From: Clostridia bacterium
Lineage (GTDB): Bacteria > Bacillota > Clostridia > Oscillospirales > Acutalibacteraceae
DNA: 64,000 bases
NCBI GenBank assembly: GCA_017380575.1
Contig: JAFODS010000074.1
Span: 19,565-83,564, forward strand
Direction of reading: 5' to 3'
Below, piece after piece: positions 43,240-52,765 of the stretch. The notes under the pieces were generated by a model, which saw only the letters and a program-made list of their open reading frames with translations, was not told where the DNA came from and searched no databases. How positions within the stretch are numbered: the stretch's first letter is position 1; the number at the start of each line of letters is the position of its first letter. A program made the translations under genes and the position numbers.

Positions 43240-46200
43240 ATGAAAATGAAAAAAGCAATAGCTGTTGTTCTGACCCTTACGATGATGCTGAGCTTCAGCT
43301 TCTTGTCGCTGTCACAGCCGACATTGCAGAAGATGTTCGAAGGGATATTCTCTGTTAATGCAGCAGCACTTGAAGATGCTATTATGAAGTATGCTCCCGA
43401 AGGTACGGAAGACTTGGCACTCAGAGCAAGTGTAACCGCATCCAGTAGTTATACTTCAGCGAACGGCCAATGGCACCTTGACCGAATCAATGACGGCAGT
43501 TTTACTTTCGACGGTGGACCTGCAGGCTTCAGTACTGCAACTGATGAGGTAGCATACAACAACAATATGACGCAGGAGGAAAAAGATGCTGCTGTTGCTA
43601 CGTCAAAGGTAAAGGAGTTTATAATGACTTTCGACCTTGAGGGTTTTTATAATGTCAGCCGAGTAGCTTTGTTCACATACGGAGCTTTTCCGGATACTTT
43701 TGAAATTCAGGTATCGGAAGACGGTGAAACTTATAAAACGGTTGCTTCTGAAAGCGGACGTGAAGGTTATTCGAAGGAAGCGCTTTCTCTTGATTTTGCT
43801 ACAATAAAAGCACGTTTCGTTCGTCTTTATGTTACTAAGAGAGGTCGACTTGACGGCAACAATATTCACTTTGTTCAGTTTAACGAAATTGGTATTTACG
43901 GTACTCCTGCGGCTCCGACAAATACCGGTCTTGAAATAAATTCGTATGCACCCGAGCATTGCATCAACCTTGCACCCGAAAGCACGGTTACCGCTCCCGG
44001 CAGCTATGAGTCAGGTGACGGAAAGTGGGGCGTGGCAAATATTAACAATGAAGACACTTCACGAAACAGCGGTTTCACTATTTTTAAAAATAATGCCTCT
44101 AATATAGATTTCAGTCTCGGTAATATCGCTGAGGTTAAAAGAGTGGTTCTTTTCCCGAACGGTATTGCACCTAAAACACTTGAGATCCGTACATCCTTTG
44201 ACGGTGTGAATTATAAAACAGTCAAGACTGTATCAATTCCTGAAAGTGTTTCTCAAAATAACGGAAATACAGACAGTGAAAATAAAGTACTCAAGTATTT
44301 CACCTTTGATTTGCCTGAAAAAACATTTGCTTCACACGTACAGGTATTAATCACTGAAAGCTTTGGTCTGGATGATATAACTGCTCAGTGTGCAGAAATT
44401 GCAATTTACGGTGTCAGAAATATTTTTGATGCACAACTTAATAAATCAAGCATAAATCTTGTTCTTAATGATACACTTGATCTTGATTGGCAGACAAAGA
44501 GATACAACACTAATCTTGGCTATGAAAATAAGATTGAATGGAAATCAAATGACCCTGCCATTGCAACGGTTGATGAAAACACAGGACTTGTAACGGGTAA
44601 GTCAATCGGTAAAACCAAGATTATTGCAACAAATACAACAATCGGTTATTCTGCAGAGGTTGATGTTAACATCTGCGAAAAGTTACCGTACAAGCGTGAC
44701 AATATCACAATTTCTGTCTTCTCGCCACCGACAGGTAAATTGTTTACCAATGAACATTATGCAACAGTTGCGGCTGCAGATGTTGACTTGCTTATCAACT
44801 CATATAACGTTACATCCGTTGAAGATAACCTTAAGATGCTTGAACTTGCTCGCAACAACGGAATGAACTCCATTGTTGCAGACAGCAGATTCTGGAATGT
44901 GAAGGAAAATATTTCAAAGGAACTTGCTGAGGAAGTTTATCAGGACTATAAGGGTATTTCAAACCTTGAGGGTGTTTACCTTTTTGATGAACCGTGGAAC
45001 GGAAATATTTATGCACAGTCTGCAACAAACCTTGCAGATGTAATGCCCGGAAGCTTTGTTTATCTTAACTTCTTCCCCGGGTATATCTACAATTCATACG
45101 AACAGTATGAATACACATACGATGACCTTGCGGCACTTGCAGAGGGTAAGGTAGATATGATGTTTGACGTTTATCCGTTTATGTATGACGGTTCGACAAA
45201 CTATAACTATCTTTTTAATTCCCTCGAAGCAATACGTCAGTCAGGTCTTAAGTACAATCAGAATACAGCTGCATGTATGCAGACACACGGCTATGGTCCT
45301 GCGAACGGCACACCGTCTCACAGAGACCCGTCAGAAACAGATATGTACTATCAGGGTATGGTTTATCTTGCATACGGTATCAAGCACCTTTCATACTGGA
45401 AGTACAGTTCTTCTTCATCAGTGGGAACGGAACAGCACAATCTTGGTGCTATTGACCTTGACGGTAATACAACTCCTGTATACGACAGAATGAAGGCTGT
45501 CAATCCGATTATACATACTGTCGGCGAACAGATTTACAACTGTGATGCAAGAGAGGTTTATATAGCAGGTCCGAATCAGTACGGACAGCATGCGGTTCCT
45601 GCAGGCTTCTTCGCTCAGCCGGGCAACAGCAATCAGAGTCTTCTTCTTTCATATCTTAAGGATAAGACTACAGGCAGAAACTATCTTATGGTAGTCAATA
45701 ATGACCTTGAAAATTCAGTAACGGCACCGATTAACTTCGCAAGCAGTATCGGTAGCGTTGAACTGTTGAATAACGATACAGGAGTATGGTCTAAATCAAC
45801 AGTACGCGGTGCATATAAAGTTACACTTCAGGAAGGCGGAGCTGCATTGATCCGTTTACCTGAGTCTTACCGTTACGGTGAACTCAACGAAGCTGAGGGC
45901 GAAAATGTACTTTATCACAAGACTGTTTACGGTAACAGCTCACTCGGCACACCGGGCGTACGCGACGAGATGCTTCCGGGTTGGTATCTCAGCTGTCTTA
46001 CTGACGGTTATATTGATGCTAATGCAGGCTTGGGCCTCAACGGCTGGTGTTCAGAGCTCAAGGATGAATCTTTTGAAACATATGTAAAAATTGACCTTGG
46101 TGCGGTTAAAACTCTTAATTCTCTTACACTTCACGCTGTTGATGATTCAACAGGCTACAGAAATTATTTCCCAAAATCGTTTACAGTCAGTGCTTCTGAA

Positions 46201-47919
46201 GACGGAATTACTTGGAAAGAGATTGCAACAAAAACAAACGTCAGCGTAAGCGATTATATGTTGCTCGAATTTGCTGAAACAGATATGAGATATCTTAAGA
46301 TTGATGTTACCGAGATGAATTCAATCGACGGTAAATACGCTGCGGCATTGGCAGAAATCGAAACAAACGGTACGGTTTCAATTTCAAGATACAAGTTGAT
46401 TGCTGAAGATGCAAACGGTTTCTATGTTTATACCAACTGCGTCAATACGGAGTATGTAAAAACTCCCACGTGGACAAATTATAATGACCGTGACGATATC
46501 ATCTGGCACGACGGTGAAAAAGGTAGCTGGACAATCAGCGGTCTTTCATATAACTTCAGAACGTACATTCCGGTTTCAGAACACAACAATGAACGCGGTA
46601 CTTACACAGTTCATATGTACGCTTATAACAGCAGCGGTGAAACATCAAGGGGAACAACATTTGATTTCGGTTCGGATATCAAATTTGACCTTAACTATGG
46701 TAATGTTGCGCAGAATCTTATGTCTGATATGAAGAATGTTAAATCAGGCGGAGGACTTACTGTAACTTACGATGAAAGTGATGAGACAATTACTCTCAAC
46801 GGCACTCTTACGGAAAGTTTCTACATTCAGGATCTGACGCCTGTCAATACAATGTTTAAGGTAGGCGATACTGTTCGCGTTACACTTGAAGCTGTCAGCG
46901 GAACGATGACAAACGGTATTCTCGTTTTTGAATTTTTCAATGATTTCAGTGCAAGTCCGGACGGAAAGAGACATCATGCAGATATGAGCTCTGCCGGTGT
47001 ATACAACATTAAGATTGATACACCTAAGGCTGCAAATGATATGGCTAACTATCGCTTCTGGGTTTATTATTATGCAGCAGGTCAGTATTTTGATAACTTC
47101 AAGTTCAGAATCAAGGCTGAGGTTGTAAACGGCGGAGATTCGGTATATTCACCTGCAGGCAAGCATTTCGGATACGGTGATAAATACGGTAACCTTCATC
47201 AGCCTGTTCGTGACGATGCTGAATTTATCGGTTGGTTTACAGAGCCTGTCGGAGGAAATCAGGTTACTTCATCAACGCTTAACTATACTGTTGCTACAGG
47301 TGTTCTTTATGCACATTGGAAGGAGCTTCCGCCCGAATACATTTGCGGTCTTTATGCAGGTATAACGAAGGATGTGCTTGAAAGAGATTATCTCAATCAC
47401 CAAAACGTAACTTACACTTATGAGTTTATGAACGATACTCAGACTCTCGGTACAGGCACAAAAATTTCCGTAACGGATAATGCGACGGGTAAGGTTGTTA
47501 AAAAATATGAGCTTGTCATTTTTGGCGACATAAATTCCGACGGTTGGTATGACGGTCAGGATGCAGTTTATGTTGATGCAATTATTTCAGGACTGCTTAC
47601 TGAAGAGATAATCGGCGGTGCAAGAATGCTTGCTGCAGACTGCACACACGACGGTAATATCACAAAACACGATATGGATATTCTTACAAAAGCCGGTCTT
47701 CTTCTCAATTCTATTGACCAGAACAAGCCGATTGAGGAACTTCAGACAATGTCGGAGTGGAACGAGTATGTAAGCCTTATTTCACAGGAGCCTGAAATAG
47801 TTGAACCTGAAGATACCGAACCTGAAGAAGATAAATTCTCCGTTGTCACATTGATTATGGAATGGATTAATTTCGTATCAGGTATTCTGGAAATTATCTG
47901 GAAGTATTTTGTTAAATAA
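43240..47919 (+). CDS. Large secreted multi-domain glycan-active protein with dockerin
   Basis: A 1559-residue exported protein. After the signal peptide (to about residue 43) come two F5/8C (CBM32-like) domains (about 55-225 and 235-395), a Big_2 domain (about 400-480), a TIM-barrel-like region (about 490-860) with GVYLFDEPWNG near residue 584 as possible acid site, a third F5/8C domain (about 925-1080), a GBS_Bsp-like domain, a beta-sandwich, a Flg_new/InlB-type repeat (FIGWFTEP), and a dockerin (about 1430-1495; DINSDGWYDGQDAV and DCTHDGNITKHDMD). It ends with a hydrophobic, aromatic tail. The barrel resembles GH42/GH5-clan enzymes but I cannot assign a family. AGGAGG precedes the ATG. Confidence 0.85.
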   Translation: MKMKKAIAVVLTLTMMLSFSFLSLSQPTLQKMFEGIFSVNAAALEDAIMKYAPEGTEDLALRASVTASSSYTSANGQWHLDRINDGSFTFDGGPAGFSTATDEVAYNNNMTQEEKDAAVATSKVKEFIMTFDLEGFYNVSRVALFTYGAFPDTFEIQVSEDGETYKTVASESGREGYSKEALSLDFATIKARFVRLYVTKRGRLDGNNIHFVQFNEIGIYGTPAAPTNTGLEINSYAPEHCINLAPESTVTAPGSYESGDGKWGVANINNEDTSRNSGFTIFKNNASNIDFSLGNIAEVKRVVLFPNGIAPKTLEIRTSFDGVNYKTVKTVSIPESVSQNNGNTDSENKVLKYFTFDLPEKTFASHVQVLITESFGLDDITAQCAEIAIYGVRNIFDAQLNKSSINLVLNDTLDLDWQTKRYNTNLGYENKIEWKSNDPAIATVDENTGLVTGKSIGKTKIIATNTTIGYSAEVDVNICEKLPYKRDNITISVFSPPTGKLFTNEHYATVAAADVDLLINSYNVTSVEDNLKMLELARNNGMNSIVADSRFWNVKENISKELAEEVYQDYKGISNLEGVYLFDEPWNGNIYAQSATNLADVMPGSFVYLNFFPGYIYNSYEQYEYTYDDLAALAEGKVDMMFDVYPFMYDGSTNYNYLFNSLEAIRQSGLKYNQNTAACMQTHGYGPANGTPSHRDPSETDMYYQGMVYLAYGIKHLSYWKYSSSSSVGTEQHNLGAIDLDGNTTPVYDRMKAVNPIIHTVGEQIYNCDAREVYIAGPNQYGQHAVPAGFFAQPGNSNQSLLLSYLKDKTTGRNYLMVVNNDLENSVTAPINFASSIGSVELLNNDTGVWSKSTVRGAYKVTLQEGGAALIRLPESYRYGELNEAEGENVLYHKTVYGNSSLGTPGVRDEMLPGWYLSCLTDGYIDANAGLGLNGWCSELKDESFETYVKIDLGAVKTLNSLTLHAVDDSTGYRNYFPKSFTVSASEDGITWKEIATKTNVSVSDYMLLEFAETDMRYLKIDVTEMNSIDGKYAAALAEIETNGTVSISRYKLIAEDANGFYVYTNCVNTEYVKTPTWTNYNDRDDIIWHDGEKGSWTISGLSYNFRTYIPVSEHNNERGTYTVHMYAYNSSGETSRGTTFDFGSDIKFDLNYGNVAQNLMSDMKNVKSGGGLTVTYDESDETITLNGTLTESFYIQDLTPVNTMFKVGDTVRVTLEAVSGTMTNGILVFEFFNDFSASPDGKRHHADMSSAGVYNIKIDTPKAANDMANYRFWVYYYAAGQYFDNFKFRIKAEVVNGGDSVYSPAGKHFGYGDKYGNLHQPVRDDAEFIGWFTEPVGGNQVTSSTLNYTVATGVLYAHWKELPPEYICGLYAGITKDVLERDYLNHQNVTYTYEFMNDTQTLGTGTKISVTDNATGKVVKKYELVIFGDINSDGWYDGQDAVYVDAIISGLLTEEIIGGARMLAADCTHDGNITKHDMDILTKAGLLLNSIDQNKPIEELQTMSEWNEYVSLISQEPEIVEPEDTEPEEDKFSVVTLIMEWINFVSGILEIIWKYFVK

Positions 47920-47923
47920 TTTT

Positions 47924-47945
47924 AAGGAGCCGGAAACGGCTCCTT
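47924..47945 (+). terminator. Terminator of the 1559-residue protein gene
   Basis: Hairpin AAGGAGCCG/CGGCTCCTT followed by TTTAAA. Confidence 0.8.
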
Positions 47946-47957
47946 TTTAAATTTAAG

Positions 47958-47986
47958 TTGACATTTAACTTTTTTAGTGTTATCAT
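47958..47986 (+). promoter_or_regulatory. Promoter of the T-box leader
   Basis: TTGACA, 17-base spacer, TATCAT. Confidence 0.8.
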
Positions 47987-47997
47987 TCATTTAATAA

Positions 47998-48236
47998 CTG
48001 TGACGAAGAGGGCAGAGCCTGAAGTTTTAAGAGAGTCAGCGGACGGTGCGAGCTGATAACGGATTCCTCAATGCCTATGGCTTCCGAGTTGAAAGCTTGA
48101 AATCAAGTAGGGCTTTTCGTGCTACCGCGTTAAGGTATAGGACTTGTCAGAGTCTAAAGGTGGCAGTTTTTACTGCAATTTGAGTGGTACCGCGGGTATA
48201 TTTCCCGTCTCAAAGTTTTCGCTTTGGGACGGTTTT
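47998..48236 (+). ncRNA. T-box leader, probably tRNA-Met responsive
   Basis: The Stem I AGAGAG and GGACGGTGCGAGC elements (48030-48053), the specifier region with two ATG codons (48071-48073 and 48077-48079), the T-box GAGTGGTACCGCGG (48182-48195) and a terminator stem (48205-48232, CCGTCTCAAAG/CTTTGGGACGG then TTTTTA) are present. The TGGT bulge fits a tRNA ending ACCA. Met specificity fits the downstream metY-metA. Uncharged tRNA would favour antitermination. Confidence 0.92.
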
Positions 48237-48261
48237 TATTTTCTTTTGGAGGTAATTTATT

Positions 48262-49551
48262 ATGAGCTATTTAAGAATTGAAACTAAATGCGTTCAGGGT
48301 GGCTACACACCGGGTAACGGTGAACCCAGACAGATTCCGATTATTCAGAGCACAACTTTCAAATATGCTACAAGTGAAGATATGGGTAAGCTTTTTGACC
48401 TTGAAGCAGAGGGCTATTTCTATACAAGACTTCAGAATCCGACAAACGATGCAGTAGCAAGAAAAATCTGTGAGCTTGAGGGCGGTACAGCTGCAATGCT
48501 TACTTCCTCGGGTCAGGCAGCTTCTTTCTACTCTGTTTTCAATATTGCATCTTGCGGAGATCACGTTGTTTCTTCTTCAACAATTTACGGCGGAACATAC
48601 AATCTTTTCGCAGTTACAATGAAGAGAATGGGTATTGAATTCACTTTCGTTGAGCCTGATTGCTCAGACGAAGAGCTTGAAGCAGCATTCAGACCGAACA
48701 CAAAGGCTGTTTTCGGTGAAACAATTGCAAACCCTGCTCTCAATGTTTTTGATATTGAACGTTTTGCAAAGGCAGCTCATGCACACGGTGTGCCGCTTAT
48801 CGTTGATAATACATTCGCAACTCCCGTTAACTGCCGTCCGTTTGAGTGGGGTGCAGACATCGTAACTCATTCAACAACAAAGTATATGGACGGTCACGGT
48901 GCAGGCGTTGGCGGTTGCATCGTTGATTCAGGTAAGTTCGATTGGACAAAGTATCCTGACAAATTCCCGGGACTCTGTACTCCTGATGACAGCTACCACG
49001 GTGTAACATATACCGAGCGTTTCGGCCTTGAAGGTGCATTCATTACAAAGGCAACGGCACAGCTTATGCGTGACTTCGGTTCAATCCAGTCTCCGCAGAA
49101 CGCTTTCCTTCTCAACCTCGGCCTTGAAAGCCTTCACGTACGAATGGCAAGACATTGCGAAAACGGTCTTGCGGTTGCAAAATTCCTTCAGTCAAGTGAC
49201 AAGGTTGATTGGGTGAAATATCCTTCACTTGAAGGTGACAAGAGCTATGAACTTGCACAGAAATATCTCCCGAAGGGTTCCTGCGGTGTTGTAAGCTTCG
49301 GCCTCAAGGGTGGCAGAGCTGCTGCAGAAACATTTATGAAAAATCTTAAAATTGCCGCAATCGAAACACACGTTGCAGATGCAAGAACATGCTGTCTTCA
49401 TCCTGCAAGTGCAACTCACCGTCAGATGAACGACGAAGAGCTTGCAGCAGCAGGTGTACCTGCAAACCTTGTACGTTTTTCATGCGGTCTTGAAAGTGCT
49501 GAAGATCTTATCGAAGATATCGCACAGGCACTTGAAAAAGTTGCAGATTAA
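48262..49551 (+). CDS. metY: O-acetylhomoserine sulfhydrylase
   Basis: MetY (429 residues) is a PLP enzyme that makes homocysteine directly from O-acetylhomoserine and sulfide. FYTRLQNPTNDAV, GQAASFY and the PLP lysine motif HSTTKYMDGHG (about Lys207) are present. Length is typical for MetY and longer than MetB/MetC. GGAGGTAAT precedes the ATG. It lies after the Met T-box and before metA, which makes its substrate. Confidence 0.94.
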   Translation: MSYLRIETKCVQGGYTPGNGEPRQIPIIQSTTFKYATSEDMGKLFDLEAEGYFYTRLQNPTNDAVARKICELEGGTAAMLTSSGQAASFYSVFNIASCGDHVVSSSTIYGGTYNLFAVTMKRMGIEFTFVEPDCSDEELEAAFRPNTKAVFGETIANPALNVFDIERFAKAAHAHGVPLIVDNTFATPVNCRPFEWGADIVTHSTTKYMDGHGAGVGGCIVDSGKFDWTKYPDKFPGLCTPDDSYHGVTYTERFGLEGAFITKATAQLMRDFGSIQSPQNAFLLNLGLESLHVRMARHCENGLAVAKFLQSSDKVDWVKYPSLEGDKSYELAQKYLPKGSCGVVSFGLKGGRAAAETFMKNLKIAAIETHVADARTCCLHPASATHRQMNDEELAAAGVPANLVRFSCGLESAEDLIEDIAQALEKVAD

Positions 49552-49575
49552 TAGTTGATTAAGAGTTGATAATTT

Positions 49576-50490
49576 ATGCCGATTAAAATTCCCAACGAGC
49601 TCCCTGCAGTAAGGGTGCTTAATGAAGAGAATATATTTGTTATGACGGAAACCCGTGCCATAACGCAGGATATCCGTCCGCTTAAAATCCTGCTTCTTAA
49701 CCTTATGCCCAAGAAGATTGAAACCGAAACACAGTTTGCGCGTCTTCTCGGTAACTCTCCGTTACAGGTTGAGCTTGAGCTTATCCACACAAGCTCTCAC
49801 AAATCAAAGCACACATCAGCTGAGCATCTTCTGACATTCTATAAGACTTTTGAAGAAATCAAGCACAAAAAGTACGACGGAATGATTATAACAGGTGCAC
49901 CCGTTGAGCTTATGGACTTTGAAGAGGTAGAGTATTGGAACGAGCTTTGCGAAATTATGGAATGGAGCAAGACTCACGTTACAAGTACATTCCATATCTG
50001 CTGGGGTGCTCAGGCAGGACTTTACTACCATTTCGGTATCGACAAGTTCAGACTTGATAAGAAGATTTCAGGTGTTTATCCGCATACTGTGGATTACAAA
50101 CGCTCAATTCTTTTCCGCGGTTTTGACGATGTGTTTATGGTGCCGCAGTCGCGCTATACATCAATCAGCCGTGAAGACGTTGAAAAGGTTGAAGAACTTA
50201 AGATTCTCGCTTCGTCCGAAGAAACGGGCGTGTATGCAGTTTCGAGCGAAAACGGAAAACAGATTTTCGTAACAGGTCATTCCGAATACGATGCAACAAC
50301 GCTTCGTGACGAATATTTCCGTGACAGAGAAAAGGGTCTTGATATTCAGATTCCGAAGAATTATTTCCCGGATGATGACCCGACAAAGATGCCGCTTGCA
50401 ACGTGGCGTTCGCACGCAAACCTTCTTTTCTCAAACTGGCTTAACTACTTCGTTTACCAGACCACACCGTACGATATCGACAGTATATAA
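49576..50490 (+). CDS. metA: Homoserine O-acetyltransferase (MetA type)
   Basis: MetA (304 residues) acylates homoserine. The nucleophile is Cys142 in FHICWGAQ, with His237 and Glu239 in TGHSEYD. Residue 111 is Glu (GAPVELMDF), the residue reported to favour acetyl-CoA over succinyl-CoA in this family, and the neighbour MetY needs O-acetylhomoserine. The ribosome binding site is weak (AAGAG), 24 bases after metY. Confidence 0.95.
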   Translation: MPIKIPNELPAVRVLNEENIFVMTETRAITQDIRPLKILLLNLMPKKIETETQFARLLGNSPLQVELELIHTSSHKSKHTSAEHLLTFYKTFEEIKHKKYDGMIITGAPVELMDFEEVEYWNELCEIMEWSKTHVTSTFHICWGAQAGLYYHFGIDKFRLDKKISGVYPHTVDYKRSILFRGFDDVFMVPQSRYTSISREDVEKVEELKILASSEETGVYAVSSENGKQIFVTGHSEYDATTLRDEYFRDREKGLDIQIPKNYFPDDDPTKMPLATWRSHANLLFSNWLNYFVYQTTPYDIDSI

Positions 50491-50496
50491 AAATTT

Positions 50497-50521
50497 AAGG
50501 AGTCGTGATTCACGACTCCTT
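50497..50521. terminator. Bidirectional terminator
   Basis: Hairpin AAGGAGTCGTG/CACGACTCCTT followed by TTTTC; on the other strand it covers the last codons of the VanZ gene. Confidence 0.8.
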
Positions 50522-50962
50522 TTTCTTTATGATTTTTGAAATTATGAAAATTAACAAAATGAAAATTCCGATTCCCGTCATAACTCCGCAGGTGTCAACA
50601 AACATATCAAAAACACGGCAAGCTCTTTCGGGAACAAAGTGCTGATGAATTTCATCACTTACCGCATACAGAAAGCAGGGGATGAGAGAAACATAAAATT
50701 TCTGCTTCCCGAATGTGTAATGAATTGCACCCGTCATACAGAAGCCGAGTGCGGCAAATTCGCTGAAATGCGCAAGCTTACGAAGCGTGTTGTGGGAAAT
50801 GAAATTTCCGATAAATTCGATTATTTTTGAAAGCAGATTCTGGCTGACTTCTTCCGATTCCTCTCCCGTAGCAGCTGAAAACATAAAAATTATATACATA
50901 ACAGCTACACTCAAAATCCAGAAAATCACAGCAAGAAATTTGTTTTTATTAAGAAAAATCAA
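50510..50962 (-). CDS. VanZ-family membrane protein
   Basis: A 150-residue protein with about four membrane helices. The motifs RKLAHFSEFAALG, DEIHQHFVPERACRVFDMFVDTCG are those of VanZ-like proteins. VanZ itself gives low-level teicoplanin resistance, but most homologues have no proven role. The TTG start at 50962 directly follows the stop of the upstream gene, with GGAGG nine bases earlier. An ATT or later start is less likely. Confidence 0.85.
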   Translation of the reverse strand: MIFLNKNKFLAVIFWILSVAVMYIIFMFSAATGEESEEVSQNLLSKIIEFIGNFISHNTLRKLAHFSEFAALGFCMTGAIHYTFGKQKFYVSLIPCFLYAVSDEIHQHFVPERACRVFDMFVDTCGVMTGIGIFILLIFIISKIIKKKES

Positions 50963-52597
50963 TCAGCTCAAACCTCCGCTTATAAAGCATATACTTTCAA
51001 ACACGGGTGAAGCGTAAATGTTTTCTGCTTCACTGCTGAATACAAAATAATCTCCGTGATTGTGAAGCGGAAGGAAAACAGCACTGTCAAGAAGCATCTG
51101 CTCAGCTTTCTTGATGTCTGTAAGGATTACCGCACCTGCAGAAGTGCGGATAATCTTCTCGAGAAGTCCGTCAAATTCGGGTGACGAATAGCCGAATATA
51201 TTTTTGCTGTTTTCTGTTGTGAAAATCTTCAGCATATCAAATGCTGTGGAAGAGTTTGCGGTAATTTCAGTTACAGCAAGCTGATACTTGCCGTTTCTTA
51301 CTGAATCCTTGAGTGTCTCTGCACTGACTGCTTCAACCTTTGCGACGATTGATGTGCTTAAAACTCTCTGCCAGTTCTGAATAATGCCCTGTATAATGCC
51401 AAGGTATTCCTGCGGACAGATGATTTTTATTGTAGCAGATTCTTTTTCAATTTCTTTAAGACCGTTGTTCCAAAGCTCAAGTGCAGCCACTTCATCGTAT
51501 TTGGGTACGGTCAGGTTTCCTGCTGCCTGTCTGTACGTTGAATTCGCATAACGGCAGGCTTCAGGGATAATTCCCTTTGCTGTGTCGATTGCCTGATGCG
51601 GTGTTTCAATGCCTTCAGTTTTTGTAAGCATAACAAGTGCTTTTCTGAGATTTTCGTTGCTGAGAAAAGTATCTTTACAGTTAAATGCAATTCCGTAAAC
51701 GGAGTTTTTGCTTACTGCAAAGTTCATTTTTGTGTCTTCAAGCGTAAATTTTGCCGAGTCTGAAATGTAAGCTGAGTGATAATCGTTTTGTTTGAGCTTG
51801 GAAATAACAGACTCTTCTTCCTTGTTAATGTTGAAATAAACTGCTGTCGGCTTAACTTTTTCGTTACCCTTGTAGCCTTCGTTTCTGTATATAACAAGCG
51901 AATGGTCAACCGTCCATCTGCCAAGGTAAAAAGGACCGTTGCAGAAGGTGTATTTAAGCTCAAGACCGTATTTTGCGTGTGTTGCCTTGAAAAATTCTTC
52001 ATTGCAGGGCATACACAGCGGAAGAGTGAGAATGCGGAGAAAATCGGGGTCAGGTCTTTCGAGGGTTATAACAAGTGTGCTGTCATCCGTCGCTTTAACT
52101 CCGAGTGTGGATTTGTCCGCTTCACCGTTGTGAATTTTCTGAGCATTTTTAATGCAGTAGAGCTTGTCTGCATCGGGTGAGTCTGTAATTTTATCGACAG
52201 CTCTTTTAAGTCCGAATTCAAAATCGTGTGCCGTAACCTGAGTTTTGAAATTCTCCATATAATTCTCGTCATCGAGAACGTCTTTATATGTTTTAAGAAG
52301 CTGCCAGTTGGTGTCTTCACGGAGCTTGAATGTGTATTCGAGTCCGTTAGAGGAAACCGTCCAGCTTTCCGCAACACCCGAGACAACCTTGTACTCTTTG
52401 TCGAGCCTTACAAGTCCTTCAAAGCAGTTGTTGATGATTGTTTTAGCGGTGAGTGTTTCGGCAATCTGCGGATCAAGGCAAAGCGGGTCAGACGAAATCG
52501 GCATAACGAGGCTTACGTCGTCATCATCTCCGCAGGCACTGAATGTACATAAAAACAAAACCGACGAAAGCAGTATGCAAAGTAATTTTTTTATCAT
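50963..52597 (-). CDS. Peptide-type ABC transporter substrate-binding lipoprotein
   Basis: A 544-residue family 5 (OppA/DppA-like) binding protein. A lipoprotein signal ends at Cys22 (TFSAC). The LDPQIAETLTAKTIINNCFEGLVR start, GVAESWTVSSNGLEYTFKLRED and the KSTLGVKATDDSTLVITLE region are typical. No permease or ATPase gene is adjacent, so it is an orphan in this window. It would be a client of the Lgt encoded at 17217-18242. The VanZ gene follows without a gap. Confidence 0.88.
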   Translation of the reverse strand: MIKKLLCILLSSVLFLCTFSACGDDDDVSLVMPISSDPLCLDPQIAETLTAKTIINNCFEGLVRLDKEYKVVSGVAESWTVSSNGLEYTFKLREDTNWQLLKTYKDVLDDENYMENFKTQVTAHDFEFGLKRAVDKITDSPDADKLYCIKNAQKIHNGEADKSTLGVKATDDSTLVITLERPDPDFLRILTLPLCMPCNEEFFKATHAKYGLELKYTFCNGPFYLGRWTVDHSLVIYRNEGYKGNEKVKPTAVYFNINKEEESVISKLKQNDYHSAYISDSAKFTLEDTKMNFAVSKNSVYGIAFNCKDTFLSNENLRKALVMLTKTEGIETPHQAIDTAKGIIPEACRYANSTYRQAAGNLTVPKYDEVAALELWNNGLKEIEKESATIKIICPQEYLGIIQGIIQNWQRVLSTSIVAKVEAVSAETLKDSVRNGKYQLAVTEITANSSTAFDMLKIFTTENSKNIFGYSSPEFDGLLEKIIRTSAGAVILTDIKKAEQMLLDSAVFLPLHNHGDYFVFSSEAENIYASPVFESICFISGGLS

Positions 52598-52656
52598 AGA
52601 AAAAACCTCTTCTACACTAATGAAGTTTTGTAAAAAAACTGAAATTTAACAGAAGT

Positions 52657-52685
52657 ATTATAACAAAATAAAATAAAAAAAGCCA
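52657..52685 (-). promoter_or_regulatory. Possible promoter of the binding protein gene
   Basis: Minus strand TGGCTT, 17-base spacer, TATAAT. The -35 is weak. Confidence 0.35.
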
Positions 52686-52705
52686 TATATTTTTAAGAAT
52701 TTATA

Positions 52706-52734
52706 TTGTTAATTGTGAATTAATTTGGTATAAT
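52706..52734 (+). promoter_or_regulatory. Promoter of rmuC
   Basis: TTGTTA, 17-base spacer, TATAAT. Confidence 0.65.
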
Positions 52735-52765
52735 ATTTTAAATATTTTTTAACGGAAGTGATTAT

